A stretch of 64,000 nt of DNA from Melieria omissa. Its lineage: Eukaryota > Arthropoda > Insecta > Diptera > Ulidiidae. Each line of letters begins with the position of its first letter. Position 1 is the first letter of the stretch. The stretch is from positions 32,075,264-32,139,263 of the forward strand of contig OZ020269.1 in assembly GCA_963971225.1 (NCBI GenBank), given 5' to 3'. The notes beneath the pieces are model-generated. The model ran no database searches and was not told where the DNA came from. It was given only the letters and a program-made list of their open reading frames with translations. A program made the translations under genes and the position numbers. This document shows positions 39,974 to 50,519 of the stretch, piece by piece.

Positions 39974-40255
39974 ATGAGTGTGTGGAAATGTCCATTTTTT
40001 TTAAACGAATTCATGCGTATTGTCAAAAAATTGACTAAAGTGGGTATTGTGCTAAATGACGTATTGGTCGTCATAATCTTATTATCGAGCTTGCAGCAAG
40101 ATTACGAAAATTTCGTTGTCGCGATGGAGACAAGAGATGTCTTGCCATCGCTAACTATATTGAAGGTTAAACTTCTAGAAGAATCGGACAGAAAAAATCA
40201 AACGGGTAACGGTACCGGTGCAGTAAACGTCAAAATTCGAATAAAATTTTTTATT
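39974..40255 (+). pseudogene. Copia-type gag fragment
   Basis: FMRIVKKLTKVGIVLNDVLV, VIILLSSLQQDYENFVVAME and LPSLTILKVKLLEE match the UBN2/copia Gag domain. The ATG at 39974 is probably not native, because the motif enters mid-domain. The frame ends at 40255. Confidence 0.8.
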
Positions 40256-40263
40256 TAGCGCGA

Positions 40264-40506
40264 AACACCGAGGTTCTGCGAGATTCAGGAAACGTTGCGA
40301 GGGACCCTACAGAATGGCTGCCCCGTGAAATGGGTTCGGGACAACTCGACGAAAGCCACTCACTGGAAGAATTATTTGATGATGACACAGTAACAGATGA
40401 TAGTGTGCAAGCATTTGATGAGCTGCAGAACGAAGTAACCACCAAAAATTCCCATGAAGCCAGCAATACAACGGAAGACTGCAAACCGGAAGAAGGATTC
40501 CAGTAA
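40264..40506 (+). pseudogene. Possible copia pol linker fragment
   Basis: An open frame reads RNTEVLRDSGNVARDPTEW, then an acidic stretch (SLEELFDDDTVTDDSV) to a stop at 40506. It lies in another frame directly after the copia gag fragment and may be the integrase-RT linker after an internal deletion. No catalytic motif, so uncertain. Confidence 0.35.
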
Positions 40507-40560
40507 GCCGCAACTTATTTTAATTTGTTATAATGTAGATCAGAAAATGCTCAACTTTAA

Positions 40561-40925
40561 GGGCCCTTTTCTCAACTAACCGATAATGTGACTTTTAGTT
40601 GTCGGGCCAATAAGTTATTCCTCACTTTCACTTAACTGTGTGAGAAATATAAATTTAACATTAATTTAAATAATATTAACAAATATAAAATCAGGAACAA
40701 CAATTTTTCGGTGCAGAAGGAATTGGTGCTTGTGGAGCTGGTGGAGCAACGAAAAGGAGTTTTGGAAAATAAGAAGTCGGACGCCGTCAGCTGGAAGCAG
40801 AGGAGCAGGCCTGGCATAATCTTGCTGATGCTTTTACTGCCAAAACGGGCGTTTCGCGACGTTAGAAATCGTTGCGAGACAAGTTCGACAGGTTGAAGCG
40901 CAAGTCTAAGCTGGAAGCATAATAG
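40561..40925 (+). pseudogene. Harbinger-3: left end and broken Myb-type gene
   Basis: GGGCCCTTTTCTCAACTAACC follows TAA (40558-40560) and closely matches the terminus of Harbinger-5 (GGGCCGTTTTCTCAT). Inside, QKELVLVELVEQRKGVLE and, in another frame, EEQAWHNLADAFTAKTGVSRR with a stop and SLRDKFDRLKRKSKLE give a Myb/SANT-like domain. A frameshift and a nonsense codon disable it. The right end is not seen before the hAT fragment. Confidence 0.65.
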
Positions 40926-40999
40926 CCAACAACGAAATAAAAAAGAAAATTCTTTACTGAATTGCAAATGTCGACCAGAAGTCAGAAAGTGAGCAGTAA

Positions 41000-41460
41000 T
41001 TCTGCGTAGTGCAAGTTATGCGACAAAGTTTTGAGAACGTGCGGCAATGCTACTAACTTACGAGGTCATCTTAGCAAAATCCACGGGCATCAAGTGAGTT
41101 ACAAGAAAATTTGCAACCGACATCAACGCAGAAAAGGATGCCGGACTTCATCGAGCTGTCAAGCACCACTCTGTTATCGAAATACTGAAAGCCTTGCAAA
41201 TTGTGAAAATGTTAAAGATCATAGTGCTCGATAACAAACCTTTTTCAGTAGTTGACGGGAAAGGCTTCGCACGGCTCATGAAGCAAATGATTCCAGCAGT
41301 CTCTTCAGAAAGTCGATTATTATTCCCTTACCTATGACCGAAACAATGCAGACGAAATCTTTTGTTGGCGTAACAGTTCACTTTTTGGATAAACGAAAAC
41401 TTGTCAGTGGAGCGTAGTCACTGGAGTTTGTCAACGAAGTCAACCGGACGTGCCACGCTG
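41000..41460 (+). pseudogene. hAT transposase fragment with BED finger
   Basis: CKLCDKVLRTCGNATNLRGHL and SKIHGHQ form a BED-type zinc finger. A gap and frameshift follow, then IIVLDNKPFSVVDGKGFARL and TMQTKSFVGVTVHFLD, blocks from the hAT transposase central region. Several stops interrupt it. The catalytic core and dimerisation domain are absent, as repeat B cuts in. Confidence 0.7.
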
Positions 41461-42265
41461 CTGTAATGAACAAATCCTGTGCATCGGGAATTACAATTAG
41501 CAATATCGTAGCGTAGAAAATGCAACCCTGAACAAACAGCAGGAATTGGCAACGCTGGCTGATCTACTACAATTAAACGAGGAAAAGCGAAATCAGGCCA
41601 ACGAAAAACGGAAACGAGGAGTCACGCACGAGATTGGGAACGAGACGGTTGAGCAGAGAGGAAAAGGAAGAACGTGCAGGCTGGGACGATCAGAGTGCGG
41701 CGCCGAGAAAAATCGGAGGAGACACGTGGAAGGGTAGCAGTCGAAGAGTGCAACTGCCAGCGTGTCCCCCGGAAACGGCACTACGCCCGCCGTGTGGTTA
41801 ACTGGAGATCGACAGACGCGAGGCACCACGACGCAGCCACCGGGACGCGCACCACGGCTTCGTGCCCTTGCTACTTACAACCAAGGCCTCGACGGTGCCG
41901 GCGCTGCCACTACTGCAACGAACACTGCCACTCACCGCTTCCAGCCCTGCCTCGGCTCCAGGCGCCTATCGCTCACAGCTGCTCAGTTGCGTCACCCCAA
42001 AAAGCAGCTACGTTCGGAGCTACTCGGCGTGCTATTGGCGTGGCTTGGTTGTTCATGGTCGCAACGCGTACAGCCAGTGACATACACCATTCCGGTGGCT
42101 TCAATTCCCGGCGACAGCTATCCGACTCCTGGCCCCACCTCAGCTCTGCACGCTCCAGCATTGGGCATTTCGGAAGCACTGTGCGGCAGTCCGGCACAGG
42201 CCACTCCAGAGGAGCGGCTTCGCATCGACCAGGGCAGTCGTGCTAGCTCGTTCAGCAGCCAGTCA

Positions 42266-42288
42266 CCCCCCCCCCCCCCCCCCCCCCC
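42266..42288. repeat. Run of 23 C
   Basis: A homopolymer of 23 cytosines (G on the other strand), length possibly affected by sequencing. Confidence 0.9.
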
Positions 42289-42483
42289 AGAATTGGCGGC
42301 CTCAGCAGGAGTGTTTCCGCGTAAAACGCGACAGCTACGCCACGGGGCCTGGTGGCATGACGAGTGCAAATCATAATGGCGGTCGCCGCCATTAACCTCG
42401 TGGGCGCATAAGGGCGACCAAAGACAGCGAGCAAACAACAGCACAACGAGACCCACCACGACGAGTGACAGCAGCGAGGGAAA

Positions 42484-42592
42484 TTTAAGAGCAGTGGCTC
42501 AAATTTTTGATTAAGGGGAAATTTAAGAGCAGTGGCTCAAATTTTTTTTGATTAAAGGAAATTTTAAGAGCAGTGGCTCAAGTGTAAACTAA
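42484..42592 (+). repeat. Three tandem copies of a ~45-bp unit around GAGCAGTGGCTC
   Basis: Each unit has AATTT(T)AAGAGCAGTGGCTCAA followed by a T-rich part and GATTAAAGG-like bases. Copies A and C have the core once each. GAGC-AGTG-GCTC can fold as a short hairpin. Confidence 0.8.
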
Positions 42593-42700
42593 GGGAAAAA
42601 TGGGTAGTTCCGCGGTAACCTTTTGTGGTAAAGTATGAAATATTTTACGCATTGAAGTTGCCCCCTTCAGAGTATAATGTTGTTGAAAATTTTTCCACAG

Positions 42701-42749
42701 CACGGCGATCTGCGGAGGAGGCCTTCGACGCAGGATTCAGCAAATACAT
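42701..42749 (+). other. 49-bp conserved exon-like module, copy B
   Basis: Between TTTTTCCACAG and GTGAGT; contains GCGGAGGAGGCCTTCGACG. Same length as in copies A and C. Confidence 0.65.
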
Positions 42750-43460
42750 GTGAGTGCTAACTATAAGTTGTTCTGTCAATATCGTACTTCTGAGGGGTAG
42801 GTAGGAAAAGAAACTGGTGCGAAGAAAAATTACTTAGCGGTTGCGCCCTTTCTAAAGGGGTTGCTTTTGTAAAGGGGGTGGCGCACCCGAGTTTGACATA
42901 CGCAGCGGAAAGGTTATCGTAGAATAGTAAGAAAAATTTTCTAGTGTTAAGAATTATTGAATATGTTGTTACACCATGAATGAAAACGAATTAAAGGAAA
43001 TGAATAGATAAACAGAGTTGTTTATAGGAGGGAGAGGAGGGGCCAACTATTGGATATGGGGATCTGGTTAACTAAAAGCAACAGATCCAAAGGTAGAGAG
43101 GGTATAGATGCGGGAGTACAAAACCGACCTTCGTACTCGTCGTGAACAGGATACCATCGTTTCCAGCTTGTTCTCGAGTTGATTGCCCACTTCGGTCCGA
43201 GACACCTTTTTTGGCTTTTTTCAACCTTGCCGCCCCACATACAAATTTTTTTGCTGGCTTTTGTGTAAATTTAAATAACAAGGGACTCTAGATAACAACG
43301 GTAGTGTAGGGAGCTTTCGAAACAGGTCGCGAACCCCCCCCAACCGACTCTTTAGCTAGCCATATAAGGGTCCCGCAGACCTAATTTCAAGGCTTGGTCC
43401 AATTGTCCATACGGGCACTCGACCACTCCCCCTCCCCTTAGAAAGAAAGTACACTACACT

Positions 43461-43619
43461 GCTTCAATTGTTCCCAGTTCGGGCATTATCAGTCGCAGTG
43501 CCCTAAGCCGCAACGGAAAGCTGGCTCATGTTTCAAATGTGTCGAAATGGGGCATTTTCATCAATCCTGCCCGCAGAAGCTGAGGACGGTCGGCGCCATT
43601 GACGAGCCCACCACGCTTA
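43461..43619 (+). pseudogene. Gypsy-3 gag nucleocapsid end
   Basis: Two CCHC knuckles (CFNCSQFGHYQSQC and CFKCVEMGHFHQSC) are followed by PQKLRTVGAIDEPTT. The frame is cut at 43619 by Harbinger-4 after a TTA target and resumes at 49121. Upstream, between repeat B and 43461, a short open piece lacks recognisable capsid motifs. Confidence 0.8.
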
Positions 43620-44011
43620 AGGTACGATTACACGATGCGTCCAACGCACGAATAATTTGTTATATTGAACAAATTTCATTCGTGCGCTGTGTAATATATG
43701 TACGAACGTGTACGAATGTTGACGAATTTTAAGTGCGTGCGCATTCGTCTCGAATAAAAATGCGTACATTGTACGCACCGTATAATCGCCCCCTCTGTGA
43801 CGTATAATCACTTCTACAATAGTTTCAAAAATTCGTGCACGCATAATGTGCACGAATAAAATTTTCAATTCGTTCAAGGCATTCGACAACGAATATCATT
43901 GTGAAATTTTCAAATAATTTTCTTAACTTTTTTCAAGTCCGAAACTGCGGTATGTAACTTAATAATATCAACGACTACCAAACACATTGTTAATACGTAA
44001 TTTTCAGCACA

Positions 44012-44960
44012 ATGGAAGCAACATCCGAGGAATATAGCATACCAACCAAAAAACGCAAAACAAAGGTGGAAAAGAAGTGGGAGAATGGGGATATAGAAAT
44101 TCTTATAGGACAAGCTGAAATGCATCCTTGCTTGTGGGATGCATCGAGTAAGGATCATAAAGATAGAATTCGGCGTGCCAATGCGTGGGAAGTAATTGCA
44201 CGAACTTTTGAGGGGCGATATAGTACTACTGACTGTAGTACTAAATGGCAGTGCTTAAGGGCCACGCACCGAAGTGTATGCAGCCAGTTGAAAAAAAAAC
44301 AAGTCCGGGCAAGGTGCAACTACTCAACCGATATGGCGCTATTATAACGCTATGTCATACATAACTGCTGCAGAATTATCATTTAAAACGATGTCGGTCA
44401 GCAACTTGTTAAGATGGTGAAGTGTTATGATATTTTGTGTGTAACCGATGTTGTTTATTGGCAGCCTGATAATGACGATAGCAACAACACCATATTAGTG
44501 GAAGAACAAACACCAACAGCACAAGCGGATTTTGGCAACACCGACAGCAAAACAGCGATTACCGGCCAGCGCAAGTTAAAATCTAAGTCTGTTAATGGTG
44601 CTGCTGCAGATGACACACGTGCGATGGCTACAAAAGCACTCGAGATGGTGGTAGAGCGGATGGACGCAACTTCAGCTCAAGATAGTGCACAGACATTTGG
44701 AAACTTTATAGCATCGCAGTTGCGCGGCCTTAATAACGATATCTCCAAAAGAATTCAGAGGAAAATAACTCGTGTGATGTTTGATATGCTGGATGAATAC
44801 GAAACACAGGTAAATATTTGTATAAACACAATGAATTTTATTTTATGTTCTCCTTACATCTCTTTTCAATTAAGATTCGGTGGAGCTAAGCGCTTCCAGC
44901 AACTCAACAAATCAGGCTGTCATTGAAAATCCTAATCTATCCATAAATGAATTTATAATA
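44012..44960 (+). pseudogene. Harbinger-4 MADF-domain gene
   Basis: ATG 44012 starts a basic segment, then LIGQAEMHPCLWDASSKDHK, NAWEVIARTFEGRYST and KWQCLRATHRSV, a MADF DNA-binding domain. A frameshift in a run of nine A (44291-44299) interrupts it; the other frame continues with PIWRYYNAMSYI. An intron then leads to an exon from 44464 with an acidic linker and MVVERMDATSAQD, QLRGLNNDISKRIQRK, a helical C-terminal part. A last intron (about 44811-44875) and a short tail follow. It takes the role played by Myb proteins in other Harbinger elements. Confidence 0.7.
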
Positions 44961-45244
44961 TTTGATAACTCTAACTAATTAAATAAATAACAATGCTGAG
45001 AAATTGTTTTTGGACAAACAATGTTTAAAAGGGTCGTTTGTGGGCTTAAAGCTCATGTGCAGAAACATTAAACACAAAGCTAAAGCAAAAAATTTACTAC
45101 AGTTGTACGAAGATTAATAACATAGCCAAATAACATGTGAATATCCGATGGACTCGACTAGTCCGTTATGTATTTTGAGTCACTGATTTTGAATTTGAGG
45201 TCGGAATTGAAAAGATTCAACATTTTGGTGGTTGGTGTGAATCA

Positions 45245-46932
45245 TTATTTTATATGATCCCACTGCCACGGTGTCGCTCCCTCTTTCATAAAATATTCTT
45301 CAAATTCTTGCCGAATTTGTTTGGCGTTTTGGGAAATGTTGCCACGGTTTGCTTCCAAAGACAACAAGTTGCTTGAGGCCGGCTCTCTTCGCCACTCGCC
45401 CGCAATAATATCACCGTTATTATGAACTCGATCACCCAAATTACTTGATCCTTTGCGCACCATTAAAAAGTTGTGCAGTGCGCAACAGGCCAATGTTACT
45501 TTTCGTGTTTTTACCGCATCCAAATGAATTGGTGATCGAAGTACACGAAACGTCGCTGACATGATGCCGAATGTGTTTCCAATGGTACGACGAGCGCGAC
45601 TCAGTCGATAATTATGTATGCGTTTCGGTGGTAGTAAAGTTCGCATTGAATATGGTTTCATTATATGAGTTGTTAGGGCAAATACATCACGAGAATATTG
45701 TCCAAATTAAACCACAACTTGAGTCTTTTTTAAAAGATTTACCAAAATCAAGATATTTTGTTGATAGTGTTACAGAAAATGCATTGATGGCAGTACTTGG
45801 AAACAGTCGTGATGAGGGTTATCAATCTATGTTGAGAAAGTTATTAATGATTCTTTTGAATGCACGTAGAGGAGATTCCAGTTTCACACTAAATATTTCA
45901 GAGTTCTGTGAATTTATTAATGAAAACATTGTAGATAATCCTTTGTCTATGTACTTCCATAACAGTATTTTGTATACTACAAATACATGCGGCACTTCGA
46001 TGGAACGACCAGGTAAAGGCTTTGGTGGTGGCAAATTCAGTTTGTCATTGTAAAGCGCATTTGCAAATGTGCATGCATTAAAAACGCCGCCATCAGATGA
46101 TCGCCCATTGCATCCAACATCAACGTATATGAATTTATACTCAGCGTCACATATAGCCATAAGGACAATGGAATGGCTGCCTTTGTAATTGTAATATACG
46201 CTGCCTGCATTTGGTGGAGCGATCATGTTGACATGTTTGCCATCAATGGCACCAAAACAATTGGGAAAATTCCAAACATTTTGGAATTTTTCCGCAATTT
46301 CAGCCCATCTCTCTGTGCTTTCTGGTACCTACAAAGAATGTTCACGAAATTAACAGAAGAATATGGTAACTTGAGTATCCTTGTGAAGGTTGTGGGGCAT
46401 AACCCTACTCATGTATATTATATATGTAATAACTTGGAGATAATGGATAATGGAATAATAATGGAGATAATGCAGTATATATGGCATCGAGTACCTCGGG
46501 TAAAATTTTTGAGATAGTGCATTGCGGTATTCTGAATAAGTACTGCAATGAACGAAACGAATTTCCGGTCGCCAAAAAATGTAAACTCAAAGCCAAGCTC
46601 AAAGCGCATCAGCTCTAATTGCAAGCCGCATGTTTGTATCCCTTGTAGGCCCGATGCTTTTTAATCATCGGGCCTACAAGTGATAGTAGGTGATCAAACG
46701 TCGCTTTGTCCATTCTATGAAAACTAGAAAATAGACGCTGCTCCATTTGATCACCGACCGACAGCTCTCGTAACAAGTTGTAACACACTCCTTGTTCATT
46801 TCTTTTTCTTAACCACGCGGAAACCCATGTTGAACGTGGGCGCCTTTTCTCCTCATTTGCGTCCAGAAGCAGTGAAATAGCCCCAGCAATGATGCACGCA
46901 TTTTCTATGTCCTGCGACTGCAATGTTGTCAT
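45245..46932 (-). pseudogene. Harbinger-4 DDE transposase, broken
   Basis: Minus strand pieces: 46932-46618 N-terminus (EQRLFSSFHRMDKATFDHLL), 46602-46405 (FLATGNSFRSLQYLFRIPQC), and about 46340-45970 with the catalytic GAIDGKHVN and [14 protein letters not shown]. The end, 45661-45245, has HNYRLSRARRTIGNTFGIM and CALHNFL. The third catalytic Glu, expected where the motif reads RTIGNTF, is replaced by Gly. A foreign segment at 45662-45968 splits the gene. Both facts say that it is inactive. Confidence 0.8.
45662..45968 (+). other. Unexplained open segment inside the Harbinger-4 transposase
   Basis: About 307 bp interrupt the minus-strand transposase between HVFV and the KPYSMR block. On the plus strand the segment is fully open and protein-like: [67 protein letters not shown] do not recognise it. 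The edges are approximate and I see no TSD. Confidence 0.45.
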
Positions 46933-46980
46933 ACCGTATTCTGTGTGAAAATTTTATTGTAAAAGGTTTTACTTCAAAAG

Positions 46981-48876
46981 TGTAATGAACAAATCACGAG
47001 ATTTGTGGATTATGGGACTAAAACTACCAAACGGAACAAATTAACGCCCCCGAATGCAACCCTGCAACACGCGTGCGAAATGGCAACGCTATTACAATAC
47101 AGCGAAAGGAAAAAGTGAACAAGAAGACGAGAAACAGGAAGCGGGAGTATCGCCTGTTCAGCCGAAGGAGACGGTCGCAAATTGCAAGAAGGAAAGGAAA
47201 GTGCAGCAGATACGGGAGGCAGCGTGGTGTTGGCGAGGCGCAGCTGAAAACCGTGCCCACGCGGATGCAGTAAGGAGAGGCGAAAACCGGCGACGACGTG
47301 CAGCGGGTGCTGTGCAAACCTGGCAGCGAAGCACGCAGGCAGCCACATTTGCTGTCTGCACTGCACCAAAAAGCCACCGCATCAACAACTACGCAGGCGC
47401 GCAGCCATCAACGGCATCGCCAACCCGCTACGCTCATACGCCATCCCCAGCACAGCTAAACGGAGGCATAGGTGCGGTGTCCCACGGCGTGCCAACAGCA
47501 ACGGCACCGGCGGCGCTCCCACGGCCGGCAAGGGCCTAACATCTACCTACGACTGTCAGGAAGAGGTACAGTGTCATCGGGGCGAGAACACTCGCCGTCG
47601 AGCACCAACTCTACACCCGTAGGCGATAACGTTTTCCACATCACGCTCGGCATCGCTTCAGCCTGGAGCACCCGTCACGTGTACCGCGTACGAACGTTGT
47701 AAGGCAAGCTGTAAGCCACCATTCTTCACGAGCGCATCACCAGCAGCACCCCATGCGGGTCGCCAGCCAGACTATTGTCGCCCGCCAACGGAAGGCGCCG
47801 CCATTGCAGGGCAACTACAGCAACAACAAGGCGATACAATAACGGGACTCGGTGGCGAGACTCCAATCGACAGTAATGGCGGCCGCCGCCAGTAGCCGCA
47901 AGACCGAATAACGGACGCAAGGGACCAGCGAGTAACGACCACGGCAACAAGAAGAAGAGCAGCGAGCAGACCCGCGGTGCAACACGTGTGACGGCAGCGA
48001 GGGAGGCGATTATATTTGTTTTTTTTCATATTTCTATTTAAGGGGAAGAGGAGCAGTGGCTCAATTGAAAATTATAGGGAAATGGGTATGAACAGCAGGT
48101 ATCGCCAGGGGTAATGTATGCTACGATTTTGTTACTAGTGGTTAGCCCTTCCTAGGCTACATTATTTGTTACATTTGTTTTTCAGCACGGCGATTCGCGG
48201 AGGAGGCCTTCTACGCCGGAGTCGTCGGATGCACGTGAGTCAAGAATATTAATTTCCTTACTTATAATGTAGGCTTGAAGGGTTCGTAACTACCCAACAC
48301 ATTTACACGCGGGTGCATACATTTCTAAAAGGGTGATATCTCCGAGTTGCGCTCATTCAACGAGGTGCGGAAATTGTACTGGATGTTGCGCAACCGAGGT
48401 AGGCAAGAACGTAGCTTGACTTGAGTAGTGACTAAGCGAAATAAATTCTAATTAGGTGTGGGTAACATTTAAGCAATTTGTTAATGAACTTTTTGACATG
48501 TTATTAAAAGGCGTTATAATGTAAAACAACTGTTGTTTTTCGGAGGTATATAAAGGATCAGATAATATGGTTTGGGGATCGGCGTAAATGGCGCGTAGCA
48601 GATCCACGGCAGGGCGGGTGATGAAGCGCGAGTGCGAATAACACCTTAGTGCTCCTCAGCGTGAGACGCCGCTTTTTTTTCGACCTTGCGACCGATTCGG
48701 AATGCCCCCCCTTTTATTCGGTGACACCTTCTAAGGTACATCCATCTTGTCACCCCACGAATACAAATGTTTTTGTTTTTTTGTTGTTTTGTGCAGAATA
48801 GAACTAAAAAGGGACTCTATACAATTTGTAGTGTAGGGAGCACTCGGGAACAGGTCGCGAACCCCCCAACCGACTC
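46981..48876 (+). repeat. Dispersed repeat family, copy C, inserted in Harbinger-4
   Basis: Starts TGTAATGAACAAATCACGAG; ends at the shared right block (GGACTCTATAC ... AACAGGTCGCGAACCCCCC ... CCGACTC, 48811-48876). Since both sides are Harbinger-4 sequence, this copy shows the extent of the unit: about 1.9 kb. It could be a long solo LTR, though TG/CA ends and a TSD are not clear. Confidence 0.7.
48186..48234 (+). other. 49-bp conserved exon-like module, copy C
   Basis: Between TTTGTTTTTCAG and GTGAGT; contains GGCGATTCGCGGAGGAGGCC. Confidence 0.65.
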
Positions 48877-49120
48877 CCAACGCACACACATTTTCTAATC
48901 CGTATAATATATGGACGAATGTGAACAAATGAAATTCGTGAAATATTTTTCAAAATTGTATTCCCCACATTCGTGCACGAACAAAAAATTCGAGAAGTTG
49001 AACGCATCGTATAATATGTTCCAATACACATATTTATTTCGTCATATTTTGGGCAAATTTTATACGAATTTTTGGGTCCAATTATTCGTGCGTTGGACGC
49101 ATCGTGTAATCGTACCTTTA

Positions 49121-49980
49121 GTCAGGGGCGACAGGGCGCAGAGTTGGCTGAGGCAGTGGACGCTATGCAAACGGTGAGTGTCGTCATCCTAGGTGATCAA
49201 AGCGAACGCACTGAGACTAATTATTTTCTTACCCTCCTTGACTCCGGTAGCCCAAAGAGTTTTATTAGACGAGCCATTCCATTCAACTTTTGTGCAAAGT
49301 TAAGGCTCAGTAGTTACCGCGGTGTGGGTAGCGAACGACTTAAAACGTACGGCGTACGTTATGCCAAATACGAATGAAGGGCGGACAATTACACACCAGT
49401 TTTCCATCCTACCTGATGCAGATCTTTCCGTGCCCATTTTAATTGGAGGAGATCTATTACAAAAATTTCAAATATTCCTGTGTAAACTTAAGAAAGTTAA
49501 AATGTATTCTAAAAATGAACTTGTAAAGTTGAGAACAGTATTAAAAGAATCAAAGAATTAAGACAACATTGCGTTCGATTTGTTCAACCTGAGGAAGAAT
49601 TGTGGTATGTGTTCAAAGTGTCTGACTAAAATAAACAAAGAAACAAAGAGGAGACCCGGTCGATTCCACCATGGTAGTGCGGAGTGTACAGAGGACGTTC
49701 CAGAGGAAGGTTATACGCTGTTAGTTCACGCGGTGGAAGTAGCGAACAAGAGCAGGTTTTGCCTTGATCGGGATACTGCCTTGGGGAATGTTCGCCGTAC
49801 TTCATTAGATTTAGGCTGACATGTAGACATCAACCCTGAGCTCAACGAAGATCAACTGTTAAAATTGAGAGCGACTATCGACGAAACTTACTATAGGCCC
49901 AAGTCTGCATTAGCGGCAGAGGTTGAACCTTACAATTACCAAATGAAGATTAACTTGGCAGATGACACACCATTACAATA
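49121..49980 (+). pseudogene. Gypsy-3 protease and protease-RT linker
   Basis: The frame resumes after Harbinger-4 with SQGRQGAELAEAVDAMQT. The aspartic protease shows FLTLLDSGSPKSFIRR; D-S-G is the catalytic triad. A frameshift near 49340 moves the reading to NEGRTITHQFSILPDAD and VPILIGGDLL. Linker pieces follow, with DINPELNEDQLLKLRATIDE and YQMKINLADDTP at 49829-49978, directly before where RT should start. RT is absent; a SAP-type gag start follows instead. Confidence 0.75.
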
Positions 49981-50085
49981 ATGGTGAAAATCACCGAGTT
50001 ACGAATAGATGTTTTAAAAAAAATGTTGGGCGAAAAAGGGTTGCCAACGCAAGGCAACAAAAATAACCTTGTGGATTGACGGAAG
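49981..50085 (+). pseudogene. Start of a SAP-type gag
   Basis: ATG 49981 gives VKITELRIDVLKKMLGEKGL and PTQGNKNNLVD before a stop, the same SAP motif as in the gag at 33000. It lies directly after the pol linker, so a second gypsy copy has been joined here out of normal order. Confidence 0.6.
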
Positions 50086-50484
50086 TGTTAGGGGTGGACG
50101 AGGTTGAAGTTAATCAACCGTCCATTCAGGAGCAGGACAACCATTTGCATTCCATGTTAGAAAATATAATGTATATAATATAAAAAGTCAAAGACATCAA
50201 CAAAGAACATAAGTGCAAAAAAATCGCTACGCGTCAAATATAAGGGACCCTATGACGGAGCCGCAGCCGGCCGGACCAAAGTTAAACCAACTAAAGACCC
50301 TACGTGCGGAGGAAACGAGGCCCCCCAGTAACCTTAAAAGGGCAAAAAGGAGACGGAAACCATCAGCCGCTTTCGCCAGGATGTCTCCGTAGACTCTCTG
50401 GAAGCAGAAAGGACCCTCTCCACTTGAAAGCTAACACCAAAAATAAATAATAAATAAAAGAAAAAATTTAAATTGTTTTTCTAG
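50086..50484 (+). other. Unassigned sequence between gypsy and LINE
   Basis: Contains a short frame RVKYKGPYDGAAAGRTKV near 50235 and an A-rich end (50440-50475). It may be a retroelement 3' end. No gene recognised. Confidence 0.3.
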
Positions 50485-50519
50485 TTTAGGACTTTCCCGC
50501 GTACGGACGTGTTTTCAGT

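Larger units (their letters stand above)
41463..43350 (+). repeat. Dispersed repeat family, copy B
   Basis: Starts TGTAATGAACAAATC and shares the landmarks of copies A and C. These include the GC-rich stretch, GAGCAGTGGCTC (here three times), the 49-bp exon-like module and the right-end block GGACTCTA...AACAGGTCGCGAACCCCCC...CCGACTC, ending about 43350. The long ORFs at 41674-42376 are not conserved with A or C. Confidence 0.7.
43620..49117 (+). mobile_element. Harbinger-4, 5.5 kb, with repeat C inside; TSD TTA
   Basis: The ends are AGGTACGATTACACGATGCG at 43620 and its inverse ending at 49117, matching over nearly 40 bp. TTA stands at 43617-43619 and 49118-49120. A MADF-type gene on + and a Harbinger transposase on - form the usual pair. 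Without repeat C (46981-48876) the element would be about 3.6 kb. Both genes are broken. Confidence 0.88.

Noticed and set aside
41674..42459. Long GC-rich ORFs in repeat B (190 and 204 codons)
   Set aside because: Frames are not kept in repeat copies A and C, and the stretch is low complexity.
45571..46053. 160-codon plus-strand ORF as one gene
   Set aside because: Its ends are antisense to the conserved Harbinger-4 transposase; only the middle (about 45662-45968) is unexplained, and that is reported separately.
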